Source: Lycocorax pyrrhopterus obiensis (taxonomy: Eukaryota > Chordata > Aves > Passeriformes > Paradisaeidae). From it: a stretch of 64,000 bases of DNA. The DNA lies in the NCBI GenBank assembly GCA_014706295.1, contig JACSVZ010000011.1, positions 5,386,163 to 5,450,162 of the forward strand. The letters are read 5' to 3'. Within the stretch, counting starts at the first letter, position 1, and every line of letters starts with the position of its first letter. The notes beneath the pieces are model-generated. The model saw nothing but the letters and a program-made list of their open reading frames with translations, had not been told where the DNA came from and ran no database searches. The translations under genes were made by a program, and so were the position numbers. Below are positions 48,670 through 62,406 of this stretch, in pieces.

Positions 48670-49530
48670 CTTAGCCTATTGGGTATCCACGTGGCTGCCT
48701 TTCCACAAGCTGGAAAAAAGGCCCGTCTCAGTCTGTCCGTAAAGGAGTGATCCAGGATCACAGGGGACCTCACAGAAAGGAGTGGAAATCCTAATGTTTG
48801 AGCCAATATTGAGAAGTGCTTTTCTATACTCTCCTCCCTTCTGTAAGTAGTTCAATGGATTGGAGAATGAGCGAAGGGTATTTGACTAATCTCTTATGTA
48901 AGCATGTCCTTAGAACCCCTTGTTATGCTCTTGCACTTAGTGCACTGCTTTTAAGCAATGAATTTGGCTTTCTCTTCCAGAGGTTACATTCCATTTTGGA
49001 GCATCACTTAAGTCTTCCTGCTCATTGTGGCTAAGCTGAGAAGCAGATAAATGCATAAGCTCATGTCCCAGTCAGTGTCTGCTTTATGACTGTACTCCTT
49101 TTATTACATTTATCCATAATGTTATTTTGTTTGTTTTCCAGTATGGAAAGTGGCAGAGAGAGGCCTTTATCCTACATTTGTCCATATGGGCTCCATAAGC
49201 CATACTGGGATTTTATTATTTCAGTAACATTGCCAAGTGCTATAAACAGCCAAAACGTTTTGGGTGTGACATTTTTTCAGGACTTCAGACTTTAGGTGCC
49301 TGCTTTTGGTTTTTTTCCCCTTATTCATGACAATTCTTTAAATAGTTAATGGTTCAAGCCTTGAAAATACAAATCCTGTGTCTGGGGAATGCTGTGATTT
49401 TTCTCTGTCTCAGGGTGATAATGCAGAGATTTGCATCTCAGATAAGGATGTTTCACTTCTGATGCCTTTCTGTACCTTCAAGCATGTTCAGGCTATGTGG
49501 CATCTACATTGAAGTTATGGAAACACAGTA
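48670..49530. other. Non-coding stretch
   Basis: No gene or repeat recognised between the tandem duplication and the inverted-repeat element. Confidence 0.5.
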
Positions 49531-49531
49531 A

Positions 49532-49830
49532 CACTTTAAATTAAGGTGATCTGTATAAATATTTTATTATTTATACAGCATTCAATAACGTGCTTGTAAA
49601 AAAACTTGGGAGTATGCATTGAAACAGCAGACAAACTATTTGAACAATACTTACATCTTAAAATATTGTTGTAACAGCTTATCACCCTGCTGTGGCAGCA
49701 TTTTAAGCATTTATTGATGATGCATTTTATAACATGCCTTACAATAAGTTATTAAAGGATGTAGTGGCACCAACTAATCATTTCATAAACATGAATAAAC
49801 CATTTATACAGGGCACCTTAATTTAAAGTG
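49532..49830. mobile_element. 299-bp element with 29-bp terminal inverted repeats (MITE-like)
   Basis: The left end CACTTTAAATTAAGGTG at 49532-49548, two bases, then CTGTATAAAT at 49551-49560. The right end 49802-49830 is the exact reverse complement apart from the two middle bases. Inside the ends, TTTAT-rich sequence (TTTATTATTTATACAG versus TTTATTCATGTTTATG) continues a weaker inverted match. It contains no open frame of note. This is the form of a non-autonomous DNA transposon, of the kind known as old vertebrate MITEs. Superfamily is uncertain because no clear target-site duplication is visible at the edges. Confidence 0.75.
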
Positions 49831-49839
49831 CTTGTAGGA

Positions 49840-52800
49840 ACTTGCATAAAATGTTTTGAACAGCTGACACGCAGTATTGGTGCTTCACGTGGTGCCAAAG
49901 TGGTGTCATGTCCTGGTATGCAAGAATCTTATGTGGAACTGGAGCTTTATTGCTTCCAGTGATAGAACTGGGAACTGCACAGTAATTCCAAACATAAAAT
50001 GTTGTAAATCTCTTCTGAAAGAGCGTACGAGGAAGTGCATAAGCAATATCCAGGAGATTCTGGTGACAAATAATGTAGAAGCACGTTATTGCTCATTCTA
50101 TATTTAAGAAAAAAAGGAAGGAAAAAAAATCTATTTGCTTTTAGCAATAATACAACCTGTGTGTAAGAAAATGCTGTACAGAGGTAGGGTGTGTATTTAA
50201 CTCCTTGTCAATCAATTAAAAGACCCTGCATGATGATCAAAATTCAGTCAGCAAATAAATGATCTTTACATAGATCAAGAAAAAGTATCTGTACCATCAA
50301 AATAGAACTCTGAGACAGGTAGAAGGTGAATATTAAGAACAAAATTTGTACAGTAATGCAAAAATAATTCTAGAAATGAGAAAAAAAAGATGTCATGAGA
50401 TTAAAAATCATATGAACAACACTGCTGCATTTCTTACCGTTAGCTATGATTTACTAGGAGCATTTAAAGTAATGCTAAAAAAAATAATGAAGTCATACCT
50501 TATTCCCCTCCCCCTGCAGATATAGATTTTATTTGACCTATTGCTTTTAAAACAGAACGGCTTAAAAAGCACTCTTTACATGATAAAACTCAAAGACAAA
50601 AGAGAGAATGCAAATCATTTCTATATTACATATATGTTGCTCCATTTGGCAAAATCAAATTAGATCTTTTCATCTCCTTACTGTAGAACAAAAACAGAGC
50701 AATATTATGAAATTTTGCAGGGCTTTATTTCTAGGCGTCTTTTGTGTCCAGTCTTTTAAACTCAGGTTTTTCTGCCTTTTTTACTGACAAGCCCACAATT
50801 TTCAGAAAAGAAAGCTAGCATTAATTAAGACAGTGCCAGCTGTAATTTTCTTGGGAAGTAAATTTCTGCACAACTAAAGGTTACAGAGACCTTTTCACTG
50901 TCAAAATTTACTACAGCCTGTGAATGTTAATGTTTCTAATGAAGACATGTTCTCTGTCCCTGAACTTAAAAGTACCCTGAGAAGAAGGCAAAGAGAAAAA
51001 AAACTCAATTTGACGAATGTATCTGGAGTCTGTGCATTAATGCAGGGTTATGCCTGCTGGTGCATATTGTAATTATAGTGTTTGGATAGCCTTGTTTTCT
51101 AAACAAGGAATATTGCTATAAATTGGCAATTTTGCATGAAGAGTAGGCTTGTAGTAGGTGCCTTATGTTACAAATAAGACAGTGGTATAATAAGCATTTA
51201 ACCCATTAGACTTGGGGATATTCTCAGCTAAGTCTGGAGAGGAGCTGTAATATAGAATGTGGAATGAAAAGGTACTTTGGGTCTTTCTATGAATGCAGCA
51301 GAACACATTCATTATCTTCTAATGTTCGTTGCACTTCTAATGATATTTTTTTCTCCATTTTAAGTGAAATCAGCTGCTTCTAAAAGGAAGAATCTGGCTT
51401 TGCTCTTTATTTTTGTTTGAAGCTGATTAAATGGTAAACTATATATAGTTATATAGTTTTTGTTGCTTTGTCAATGTGCATTTTTTCCCTATCCCTACAG
51501 TATTTACTGCCAGGCAGAGTGGCAAATAAAAGGAAAGGTTCAACATCACAGAAACATTGATATTCTTAATTTTTTTGTTGCCATGTATTTTATGGGATAT
51601 TTTATTTTTCTATCCTTTGTAGGGTTTTTTCCTGAAGCAGAATAATAACCTTTAGAGAAAAAAAAAATCTGCTTGTTCTCTTATACATGAAGTTCTCAAA
51701 GCAAAAACTGCTATTGTGTGAAATTACTCTTGATTTCCCATGCAGCATCATGGTCAATATGGGTAGGGGAAAAAATAGCCTAATTCATGACTATGTTGGT
51801 TAAAAATGGCAAAATCACAGGAATGCACGTCTTGCAAAATTTTAGAAATATGATCCTCATGTTATGCTGGTAATATCCATGTTTAATGTGGAGTTGTTTT
51901 CAAAACAGGGCATTAGATTGCAAACTGAGTATTTTTTCTGCGTCAGAATGTTCAGGTAGCTTCCTTTTCTCTTCCTTGCCCTTCCCCCTCCCAATTTCCA
52001 AGACTTAAGAGCTGAGGTTTTCAAGACACTGAGCTTTATGGTCAGAAATGAGTCAGCCTCTAATATTTCTTGGGAGAAGGTAGTGAGTATCACAAGATTG
52101 CAAGTGGCTATAGCAATTCCATCTGAGGAGCAGTGGGACGCCAGATGTGTTTGTGTCAGGCTCTGCAGCAGGGCCAGGGCCTCGAAGTCACTGGAGGAGG
52201 GTTTTTGCCATGCTGTTGATTTATAGATCAGCTGCACTGATGAGGGTTGGCTTCTCATTCTGCCCATCAGCGTTAGGGACTAGGATGGAGCAGTGGGACA
52301 AAAACGTGGGAAATCAATGTCTTTGTAAATATCCATATGGACACTAGGATAATCTCTTAAAAGCCATGACTACCCTATACCAATGGAGATATCAGATCTC
52401 ATTACACGTCCAATCCCCTTTTGCAACATGTAAATTTGGCTTCATTTCGACTCCCTCCCAGCCCAATACATGCATGTTACTGCTGAGCACCCCTTCAAGA
52501 CACCTCAAAAGCATATATTTCATGTCTTCATCAGTTTAATCTGCTACATGGTCAGGGGTTCAGAATAATTATTTAAGACCTGTTGGCTAATAAGTCAATA
52601 TATGAGATACTGTAATTTTAGACAGCAACCTGGTATGGCATCATTAGCAGTCTTGGAGCACTGCACAATGAGATAAAAATGATGCAATACTGGCAGCCTG
52701 TAGGCAACAGTCATCAGCAAGGTGTATTGGGCAAATCATCTTTTTTTGGGATAGAGGCATGGTTCAGCAGCTTAAAAAGTCATGCTTGTGCATAAATAGG

Positions 52801-53515
52801 CTGGGGTGGGAAGGATTGTCCCAGGCCATTTGAGCTTTTGTTTATGGATTGCACATGGATTTTCACAGATTTATGTTACACTTAGACAAATCACCAGAAA
52901 CATAATTATTGCCTTTTAAAAACAGCTTGTTTCCCCTTAATTTAAACCAGTTCCTAATTGACTTGGTCTGAGCCCAAATAGTTCTTGTTCAAGTGGAATA
53001 AGTACATCACCTATTTCCTCCTCGAATCAGTTTCAGATCTGACCTTTAGTTAAACCAGTGTAACTTGGTATGAAGACACAAGCCTTAAGCCCTGGAGAGA
53101 GCCTTGAAGGTAGCCTTAAACTTCCTGTTGTGAGCAAGTACCTGTAAGCAAAATACATAGGTGAGCTGCCAAATTGGAAATCATGTTTGGAAACATGATC
53201 TGGAGAAAGTGCCATGCAAAATGTTACTAAGGTAACCAATCCCTCTGCCTGTGTGTGCTTTGAGCAGCTATCCAATGCCCTTTAGACTATCAAGTCTTGG
53301 CAGAGATTATGGAGGAAGGTATGTAAGGAACCAGAAAAAAATCTTCCTAAAATTTGATAATAAACTAGAACATCTGGACTGCTAAAAGTTATTTTAATTG
53401 TTCTGTGTTTTACTATGAAATACTAAGGAATATTAATAGCCTTTGTGTTCCTTCTCAGGTAGAAAGCCTGCAATGTCATTGACTTCTGTCCTCATCAATT
53501 ATTCCTGCTGATATA
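49840..53515. other. AT-rich non-coding stretch
   Basis: An excellent-looking acceptor (TTATTCCCCTCCCCCTGCAG) ends at 50520 but no open frame follows. Another acceptor at about 51500 leads into only 19 open codons. A minus-strand frame of 136 codons at 51857-52267 has no support. I see no repeat family. Confidence 0.5.
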
Positions 53516-53518
53516 TTG

Positions 53519-53566
53519 TAAATAAATAAATAAATAAATAAATGTATATATATATATATATATATA
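53519..53566 (+). repeat. Compound microsatellite (TAAA)n-(TA)n
   Basis: Six or so TAAA units are followed, after a single G, by an alternating TA run of about 20 bases. It is a typical polymorphic microsatellite; the minus-strand frame at 53495-53785 reads through it and is not a gene. Confidence 0.92.
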
Positions 53567-53569
53567 AAA

Positions 53570-56500
53570 TTCTAGACTACTATAGCAAGACAATATGCCC
53601 CAGTCCTTTTTTGGCCGAGTTTTTCTCTTAGTAAGCAAAGAGAAATGCAGTACTGGGGTAGGGTTAGAGAAAGACAAGGACCTGAAGATGTATACAGGTG
53701 AACTTTCCCTGTTTCTTTTTTTCTCTCTGTCTCTGGTACTTCTAAAGTATCTTGGAGAGGGACAAAATATTTTACTTGAATTCATTTTAGTATATCAGGG
53801 ACACTATCATTTTCAGAGCAGAATATCTGTTATAAGAAAATCTCCTGCTGTGTTTTCTCTTAGATGTCCTCAAAAATAAAGATGGGAAATCAAGAGAAAT
53901 GAGAAAAGAAAATAGGAGCCATCTATCCTGGTTTATTTTCTAGGGCTTTGTCTTATCACCTAAATTTCCAAATGGCACAAATACCTGTTTTTTTAATAAA
54001 AAATCCGCTGTAAAATCCTTGTTTCTTGAAGGGGGAGGGGAGAAGTCCATGGCAAGTGGGTCAAAGATAGGTGAGAAAACTATTCAGATCAAGGCCAACT
54101 GAATAAACACTAATTTTTTAAAATATGAACAAGTAGCATACAAGATTGGTGGGAAAACCAATTCATCTGATCATATGGAACAGGCACTGTGGAAAAGACA
54201 GTGAAAGGTACCATGACCAATGCTATAAAGCCTAAAATCGGTGACTAAATCTCAAAAAAAAAAATATCAGATCACGATCCAAAAATCTTGGCATAAATTG
54301 AAACTGAGTCACCATTTTTGAGTAATTATTCTATTTGGTTCCTATGTGATTCCTCCCTTCAGCTCCTGAGTCCTTTTCTTCGTTGTCATATATGTAGTGA
54401 TGGACAGCAGCATGCTGAGAAGTAAAATTTCTTCCTTGTAGTCCCTGAAAAAACACTGCAAATAATTTCACTGCAGTACTAACCTAGAAAGAATGCAGTG
54501 ATATATGTATTGTGTATTTCCTGCATAGCTGAGATGCGTCCAGTAAGTGCAGCACTAGTGGAAGGATGCTCAACAAGGCAGTTTAATCAGTGGCCGTCAC
54601 CCACTTCATCACACAGCACATGGGAATGTGCTGGCTTTTGTGACAGCTGCACACAAAGACTCCCAAGGGTGCTGAGAGCAGAAGGCTGGGCTGGAAGGCA
54701 CGAGAAAAGATATGAACACATTCAAGGCTTCTGTCCATCCAGATCACAGACTTGGTGGGCTGAATGACTATAATTTTTTCCAAGAAAAATAACAACAGCT
54801 AAACATACTAGAAATCTTGTTAAAAAGAAAAGAAAGAAGGAAAAAAGAATAATAGTTCCCTTAGTGGTCTTCATTAGTTTGGCACTTAGAGAGGGAGGTA
54901 GATCACAAAGCATTGGCTGAAACCAGAAGATGAGAACATGATTCACAAATATGAATGTGGGCAGTGCGCACTCCCTTGTGACTCAGAATGAGTATTTTAC
55001 ATGTGACTCATAAGGAAAAATAATTGTTTTATCAGATGCAGTCCTTACATATAGCTGGGGTTAATATTCACCTTATTTAAAATTGAAATTCAACTACTGT
55101 ATCAGCACAGTGGTTCTTTCCAACACAGACACTAAAGAAAACAAAAGAAATTGCTTTATTCACAAACATGACACAGTTCTATCCTCCACACAAGCTCATT
55201 GATTGGTGCTCTGCAAAGGACCCTGATGTGCTTTTTGCAAGGCTGCTGGTGTATGTTGTTTATTAGAAAAGATTTTCTGAGTAACACGAATAGAATCTAG
55301 AGATAACGTCCATATAGGTTTGTGAATTCTTGGGTCTGTTGAACTAAAAACCACAGCAGGAGGTTGGTGGTGCATTAACAGTGACAGCCTCTGCTGCCTC
55401 AGACTGCCAGAGTTCAAATGGGGCCAGACTGGGGAGCTGGCTCCCACCTCATGGACCATTCTATCTCAAGAGATGGATCACCTAGTCCATGTAACGACCC
55501 TAACTGTTTACAACAAGGTACCTCTTGTTTATTTTGATTTTTTTTCCTGAGTCATTGAGGTATTTTTAGGGAATGCTAGTGCTTAAGAATTTACCTTTGG
55601 CAGAAGAACAAATACTAAAGAGATTCACATTAAATGTTCTCTGGTCATATAACACAAGTGTTCAACAAAGATTAGGGAGGTTTCCATTAAAATTTTTCTG
55701 GGCTCTTTTGACTACCAGAATGGATGTGCAGAACTGTAATCTTCCTTGAATGATCGTTCTTTTCTATAACCACCTGAAGTTCCTTTTCATAGCATGGACA
55801 CCTGCTTCTCAGGAAATGTATTAAAATTTAGTGAAACCGAATCTCCCAGCACTGTTTAATCTGAATTGGCTGATGTGGGCAAACTGCAGTGGAAAACTCA
55901 GCGTGTATGAAGAACAGGTGGTGGGAAGGAGAGGAACCTGTCCCTGAGCACCCAGAAAGGGAGAAGGAAGGCATCTGTGTCTGCATATGCAAGAGAGATG
56001 TGCTCTCCTGAGGCTCCCAGGAGTTTCTTTGGTGTGAGGGAACTCACCCATTGCACCGGTGTGTGTAGAGGGGGTAGGGTTTGGCAGCTTTCTTATTTGT
56101 GCTGCTCTTAGGGGATTTTAATATTTTCATTCACTACTGATGTCTAATATCTTGTGAGTGTCACATAGAAGAGCTAATCTTTGCTTGCATTTTTACAAAT
56201 TATTTGGCTTTTTTAATGGTTTCAATGAGGTTAAATGTAGCACCATTGTTTAGTACTATATCTTGGTCATGGCTATTAGAAAATGTATTTTAATAGTCAA
56301 GCTTTTCAATGCACCTATACTTTTATTCTTTCTGGATCCTGTAAAGAATCAATTGTCATTTGACTCTTGTATTTATTTGGTTAATTGCACCACTCAGTGT
56401 TTTCCCAGTTAGCTCGGAGTTTTGTTAAAAAATGGTGGAAATTTAGTAACAAGAGCATGGAGTTTATATCCTCTCTTAACCTTGGTGGTTCCATTTTGTG

Positions 56501-58590
56501 GTTCCTTTTTGACTGTAGTAGACTTGGGAAATCACTGAATGTTACTAACAGCAGCCATCGCCTAGTAGAATTCCAATTCCCAGCTTGGAATCTCAAATTA
56601 CATGATGAGACTGAAAGCTAAATACAATGAAAACAGTGAAAAAAAATTCAGAAAATTTTTGATTATGCCTGGATAATAAATGGAGCTGCTGGCACTAAAC
56701 CACGATACAGCTAGTGACAAACCCAGCTCTAGTGCCAATAGCAATGAATTGAATCAAAGAATGGGAGCTTTTGGAAGGCTTGAGGATAATTTTAGGGAAA
56801 GAGAATTATAAGTGAACTCAGAATTAGTTTCTGCAACAACAGGATAATCTAGAACTGACCTTAGAGGTCAGTGTTGAAAGTTAAAAGGGTGCATCTCAGT
56901 AGAATAGTGGGCTGAAGAATTCTTTTCTGGAAAGGGTATCAGCTGATGGGACAACCTTGATGTTAGCAGAGTTATTGTAATTTAGATTTAATCAGAGAGG
57001 ATTGAAGTCTGCTCACAGAGGAAATGATGAATTTCCAGCTCTATGGATTTCTGCCCTCTAATTGTGATAGTTTTTGTCATTTGAGTCTCACTGCAGCATA
57101 AAGATATTGAATACTGTATGAATTTCCATTACTCAAATCTCAAGAACAAAGTAAGAGTTGGAAAGAAATGCTTGGGAGAAATTAACTTCCATCTTTTTAA
57201 CAGAAGAGCTGGAGGTATCAAACAAGGCTAGAGACAGGTAAATGAGTAGCAAAACAGTGTAGTAGCATCAATATTTAGTTAAACTATGGAATTCTTTGTT
57301 AGAGGATGCCATGGATGCTGAAAGTTTATGTGGGCATAAAGCAAGGCTTGAAAGACACGTGGAAGAAAAATCTATTGTGGGTTACAAATAACATCACCAC
57401 AACAGCCTAACAAAGTCCTCTAAACTGAAAATAGTTGGAGGTTTGAAGACTACCATGAGAAAATGTCGTATACATTTGTCCAGCTCTGAAACTTTTTTAG
57501 GCATCTGCCCGAATACTGTTTCGGAAACCAGATACCAAGAGAGAATAATGTTGGATCTGGCTCAGTAAGGGAGTTCTCATGAACACACTGCTGATAGTGA
57601 TCTCTTCAAATAAAAACAGTGATTTAAAATGTTCCACTCCTTTGCCAGACAGAGCATGTATCCACCCAGCTGGGGTGATCTCCTGTAAGCAGCCCATGCA
57701 CCTTCTCTCTTTGCTGGACTACTGGATTTCAGTTTACATGGCTCTAAAGAAAGGCAGTATGAAAAAGTCCTGCCCTTACAGTGATCTGTTTCCTCAGTGG
57801 GACACAGCAAGGGGAGACTGGCCTCAGCTTACCATCCTTTTGCTAATTCCTGGATCCAGCCCAGGGTTCTGACTTGCAAAGTTCCCTGTAGTAAAGGACT
57901 ATAACAGATTGGGGTCAAGAACTTCATCCTCTTTCAGAAGCCACTGTGGTATTTACAGTCATCATCTAGAAGACCCCAGATTAGCTGTCATGGGGTCATC
58001 AAGAGGTGAAATAGTCTTAGGAGTAATGCAAGAAATGGTCCAAGGCCTGGGAAACATGCTTGCAGAGTCCTACGACCATCATCTGCCCTGAACAATCCAC
58101 ATCTTTAACAAAATGTGTTCTTTTGTTTTTCTTTATTGAGACATCTAAAGGGGTGTTCTGGCTCAGAAGCCACAGATTAAACTTCAGAGGGAAAAGGAGA
58201 TTTTTCTGTCCTCACTGGACTGCTCCCAAGGTTTTTCTGTTTTATCACTGGGAAAGGCATTTTAGAAATACCAGTACTGAGTGAGGGAGAGGGAGTTGCA
58301 TTCATTTCTGCATATTATTTATTGGACTTTTGAAAACTGACCTGAGAAAAATGTTTATTTAAAATATTTACTGCAAATAATATTGTTAGTGTTCTAGAAA
58401 GAATGGTCAGTTAATAGTTATTTTGCTGGCAAAAATGAAAAGCCCGGACCCCACACCTGTTTAACTGTAACCGACAAACAAAACAATCATTCAAGTAGAG
58501 TGAAAACAAACCAAATGCCCTTGAATTTTCAAAGAAAATATAACTCCTCCACGTAGCCCTAGGACAACATAGTCTGTTTGTTGGGAAGCA
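53570..58590. other. Non-coding stretch, nothing assignable
   Basis: AT-rich to average composition with many short frames on both strands and no splice-supported segment that stands out. No repeat family is recognised. Confidence 0.5.
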
Positions 58591-59040
58591 TACTTAGCAG
58601 AGAGCTACAAATCTCTTCGCTGTGAGACTGAACGATTGTCATACATTTTGCTCTCTTTGTCTCAGTTGATAGTGTCTATAATACTATTCAGAGATAGAAA
58701 ATTTGTGCCTGTCACTGTACCTGTCAGAAAGGAGCAATACCCTCTGGCAGCGACAGTCAACTTTATGGAGTTTTATTAGTCTAATGAATGAAAGCCCAGT
58801 AGCATGCCCTGTAACACTTCTAAACTTTGGATTTTAAAAGGAATCATTATTAACAGTGAAAAACAACTAGCAGCTTGTTTTATGTACTTTTTGTTTAAAG
58901 CTCCACATATTTTTAAGAAGAGATTAATCTACAGTAATTTGTCATCAGGCTCTGAGTGAATGTAACGTAATCCATACGATTGCAGAAGGTTCTGCAGGAA
59001 ATTTGTAAGCATAATGCAATCATGTGTTTGCATTTGTGAC
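58590..59040. promoter_or_regulatory. Enhancer-like block with two palindromes
   Basis: Repeat-free, with retained CpGs (AACGATTG, CAGCGACAG, GTAACGTAA, ATACGATTG). AGATTAATCT at 58921-58930 is a perfect palindrome that sets two GATTA/TAATC cores (OTX/PITX/bicoid type) head to head. TGCAGAAGGTTCTGCA at 58981-58996 is a perfect 16-bp palindrome containing GAAnnTTC. An octamer-like TTTGCATTT follows near 59030. Conservation and activity are inferred. Confidence 0.32.
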
Positions 59041-59049
59041 TCCAGAGTA

Positions 59050-62000
59050 GCTGGTAGCAGCTGTATAAACTTCTGCTCCTGCACAGAAGAGAGACTCAGT
59101 GTGACCACAGCTGTGCATTGTTAATTGCATGGGATGCTTTCCTTGGCCACCATCTATGTTAATGACAGAACTGTGCACCAGTTGCTGTCCCTCTGTCTCT
59201 CTTTCTCTGATTCTTTTCTTCCTCTTAACTTTTGCTCCCAAAAGGTCGATAACATCTTATAGAAGGCCCTGGTTACCTTGCAGCATATCCTTTTTGAGCT
59301 CTAAGCACAAACACATTCAAAAAACTGTGCGGGAAATGTTTCTCATTTACTACTTCCAGTAAAATGAAAACGAAATAGCAAAGACTGCTCTACATCTTTT
59401 CAAGGTCTTAAGATAATTAGTTTAATAAAAATTCACTTTTATAAGGCATGATCCAAGTGTGTTGCTATCTGAGAGAAACTCCTGCTGACTGCTGTGATTC
59501 GGGCCCAATGGCTTTCTTGTGTTTTCTCTATTATTTTATACGATGTTAATTTTTCAGCTCACACAAGCTTATTTGCCATAGAGAACACAGAACATTTTCT
59601 GTCTTACAGTGGTGGGAGATTGCTGGAAAGAACACATTCGGATAGTCAGGTTGTTCTTTATTTGGTTTAGTCCATCTTGAACATTCCGTGGTGTTTGTGA
59701 TTATGACTCTTTGCTACAGGGCCAGCACCACTCTTGATGCTCCAACATCCCATCCTGCAGCGGTAGGACAGCTTCCCTGGAAATGTAAGAGTGCTCCAGG
59801 AAGCTGATGAATCAATTGATGGGTCACTCAGGAAATAAACATGCAGGGCCACATGCTGTGATCTGTGCAGCTGAGATGTCAACAGAAGTTCACAAACACT
59901 TATATGGGATGGATTCGGACTGATTCACTCTGAATGTAGATTAGAGTCATTAAGAAGCTGAGTCCAATAAATTCCTTTACAACTGAGTGTAACACTATAC
60001 ATGCATATTAGCATATTTAAAACATAATAATACTGTGTATCTTTTGTGCCAGCACAGTTTGTTTGGATATTTCTGTCCTTGCAAAGAATATGCATTTATA
60101 GCTCTTTGCCTACTGCTTGTCCAAAAATGTCGAGCTGAACTTAAGTTTCCATAACCTGCAGCATGTGAATAGTCATAAAGCTCATATCTGAGCAGCAGTA
60201 ATGGATGCCAGTTACCACATTATTTAAATCAAGAATGAAAATTTGACTTCCTAATTCTAGAAGAATATTTCTTCTCATATTGTTCAATTGCATAAATTCC
60301 ATTCATCGTCTCTAAAGGCACATCTCATGTTTAATTACGAGTACTCTCCTCCACATTAAGAAAATACTAACCAGCTTTTGTATTTTCTTGGTCAATCACT
60401 CAGGGTGTGTCTTATCCTCTCTTTTCTTCCTCATGGTGTAATTTAGATGAGATATTTAATTAAACTGGACATCTCACTGTCATTTTTGGGGCACATTGGA
60501 ATGAGTGACTTGAGATAAGCCAGTTGTTGGTTTAGTAAACTGGCATCTACTGGAAAAAAATAGTCAAGGCATGAATGTCTGCAAGTTGTGTGAGAACTTT
60601 ATATAACAAGTAACTACATTGCAAAATTTCTCCCTGTCCCAATCCTCTACAAATTTTTAGTACCTTGCTAAGGATTCTTTTCTCTCTTTTTCCTGCTGCT
60701 AGATGAGCACCTTGACTTCCAGAATCCTCCTAAACAGCTTTGTTGTTATTTGGGGTTTGCTTTGTTGTTTTTTTTTTTCTTTACTGAGAGACCACAATTC
60801 TTATTAAATACTGGTAGCTTCTACAATCTCTGCATGCGTCATAAATTATCTTACTATAGATATAGATCTAAGAAACGTGTATTCTCCTCCCTTTTGTCTC
60901 AATACTCTTTTGCTTCTACCTTATTTTCCTTGCCTTCTTTTTAGAACACTCAGCCCATTATAAAGAAAAATGTTAATACCTTAAAGATACTGTCTCAAAA
61001 GCTATTGCAATTCCTGCCTTTGCTAGAGAGGAATGAGCTTACTGTGGCAAAAAAGGGAAAGGTTACAGATTGCCATATTTACCCTTCTGCCAGAGTCTTA
61101 CCCAGATTGTATGTGGTGACTAATGCCAGGCCTTAAATATTGGTGTAAATGTCTATATCCCAGCTCATAGTTAATAAAAGAATTTATCCCTTCTGGAAGG
61201 TCTTGTTCTGGGACATCTGAAATTCCTACTTTTATGAAAACTGTAATTTTTCTATATTTTGAGCAGCAATATGTCATTATTGAGCTGACCCATAAGTCTT
61301 GTATATTAATCTTGCTGGAGGATTGCTGAATGCATAAGGGAAGAGATCGGGTATTCTCAGTGAAGACAGTCTCTGCACACTGCCTAAAGAAATGAGAGAG
61401 TGGAAGTCATCAAGGATGCATTTGAAAGAAATTACAGCTGAGCTGAGGAGAATTTGTTTGTCTGAGTTTTCTTCCTCTTGAAGAGGAAGGCCATGAAGTA
61501 GTGAGTTTTTGGAGATTCTTTCTATTGCTTTCTATATAGATTTCATGTTTTCTTAAGCTTGTGGTTCCCAAAAACCAACACCAGCTCCTTCCAGAAATTA
61601 AGAATAATGCAGAAAGAATGCACTAATAGCCAGTAAACATATTGAGCTAAGAGCACACAATGCAAAAAGCCACAGAAGAAAATAAACAGAAGATGTCCCA
61701 AGACACTTTTTCTGCTTGGTCAAGGCTTGCCTGTTCTGCTCACAAGCAGGGCCAAATAATGCTGCTTCTCCATCCTGCAGCTCTCCCTGTCCTATCCTTG
61801 AATCTTTATAAATTTGGCTCTTTTTTCCTTTTTTTTTAAGTTTTCATCAAACCCTGTTTCTGTGCTTCATATCAGCAGATACTATATTTTACTTTCTATT
61901 CTTGATAGAATTCTTACCCATTTCCTTTATTACTGTAATTTGAGCTACCTTTACTGTTCCCATCCCTCAACTATCTTTTCCACTGCCCCTCTTTGAAACC

Positions 62001-62400
62001 CATTCAAAAAATTTCTGACCATAGTCTGAACATATTTTTCCCATATATTGGAGCCTTCCTTGTTTCTTACCCTATCAGGGTAGGATTTTCTCCTAACCCT
62101 ATCAGGCCCCAAATTCAAAATTCTCATTGCACTGAGAGTTGTTCCAGGATGCTCATCTCTACCTTTGCTTACACAAATTTGCCATCATTGTGATAATAGC
62201 ATATTTGGTTATAGGTAAATTTTATTAATCAGAATTGGTTTATTTTTAAATGTTTGGGTGGGGTTTTTTCTGCAGTGTTTTCTTCTCACAGAAATCAAAC
62301 TTATGTTTTCTTTGTGTCTTCACCAGATTTTTTAAAAATTTATTTCACTGTAAGTGATGGTGTCTCCAAGTGCCCTTGTGGAGTGAGATTTTAAGTTTAG
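59050..62400. other. AT-rich non-coding stretch
   Basis: Contains T-rich tracts (about 60770, 61830) and a 19-bp palindrome at 61471-61489. No gene or repeat family is recognised. Confidence 0.5.
61471..61489. other. 19-bp snap-back palindrome
   Basis: CTTCCTCTT, G, AAGAGGAAG: nine-base perfect arms around one central base. The arms hold AGAGGAAG-type words similar to ETS/PU.1 sites, facing each other. Confidence 0.6.
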
Positions 62401-62406
62401 AGCATA

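Noticed and set aside
50501..50540. Excellent splice acceptor TTATTCCCCTCCCCCTGCAG
   Set aside because: No frame stays open long enough after it and no donor follows at a plausible distance; an isolated acceptor-like tract.
53495..53785. 96-codon minus-strand frame
   Set aside because: It reads through the (TAAA)n-(TA)n microsatellite, giving a low-complexity peptide.
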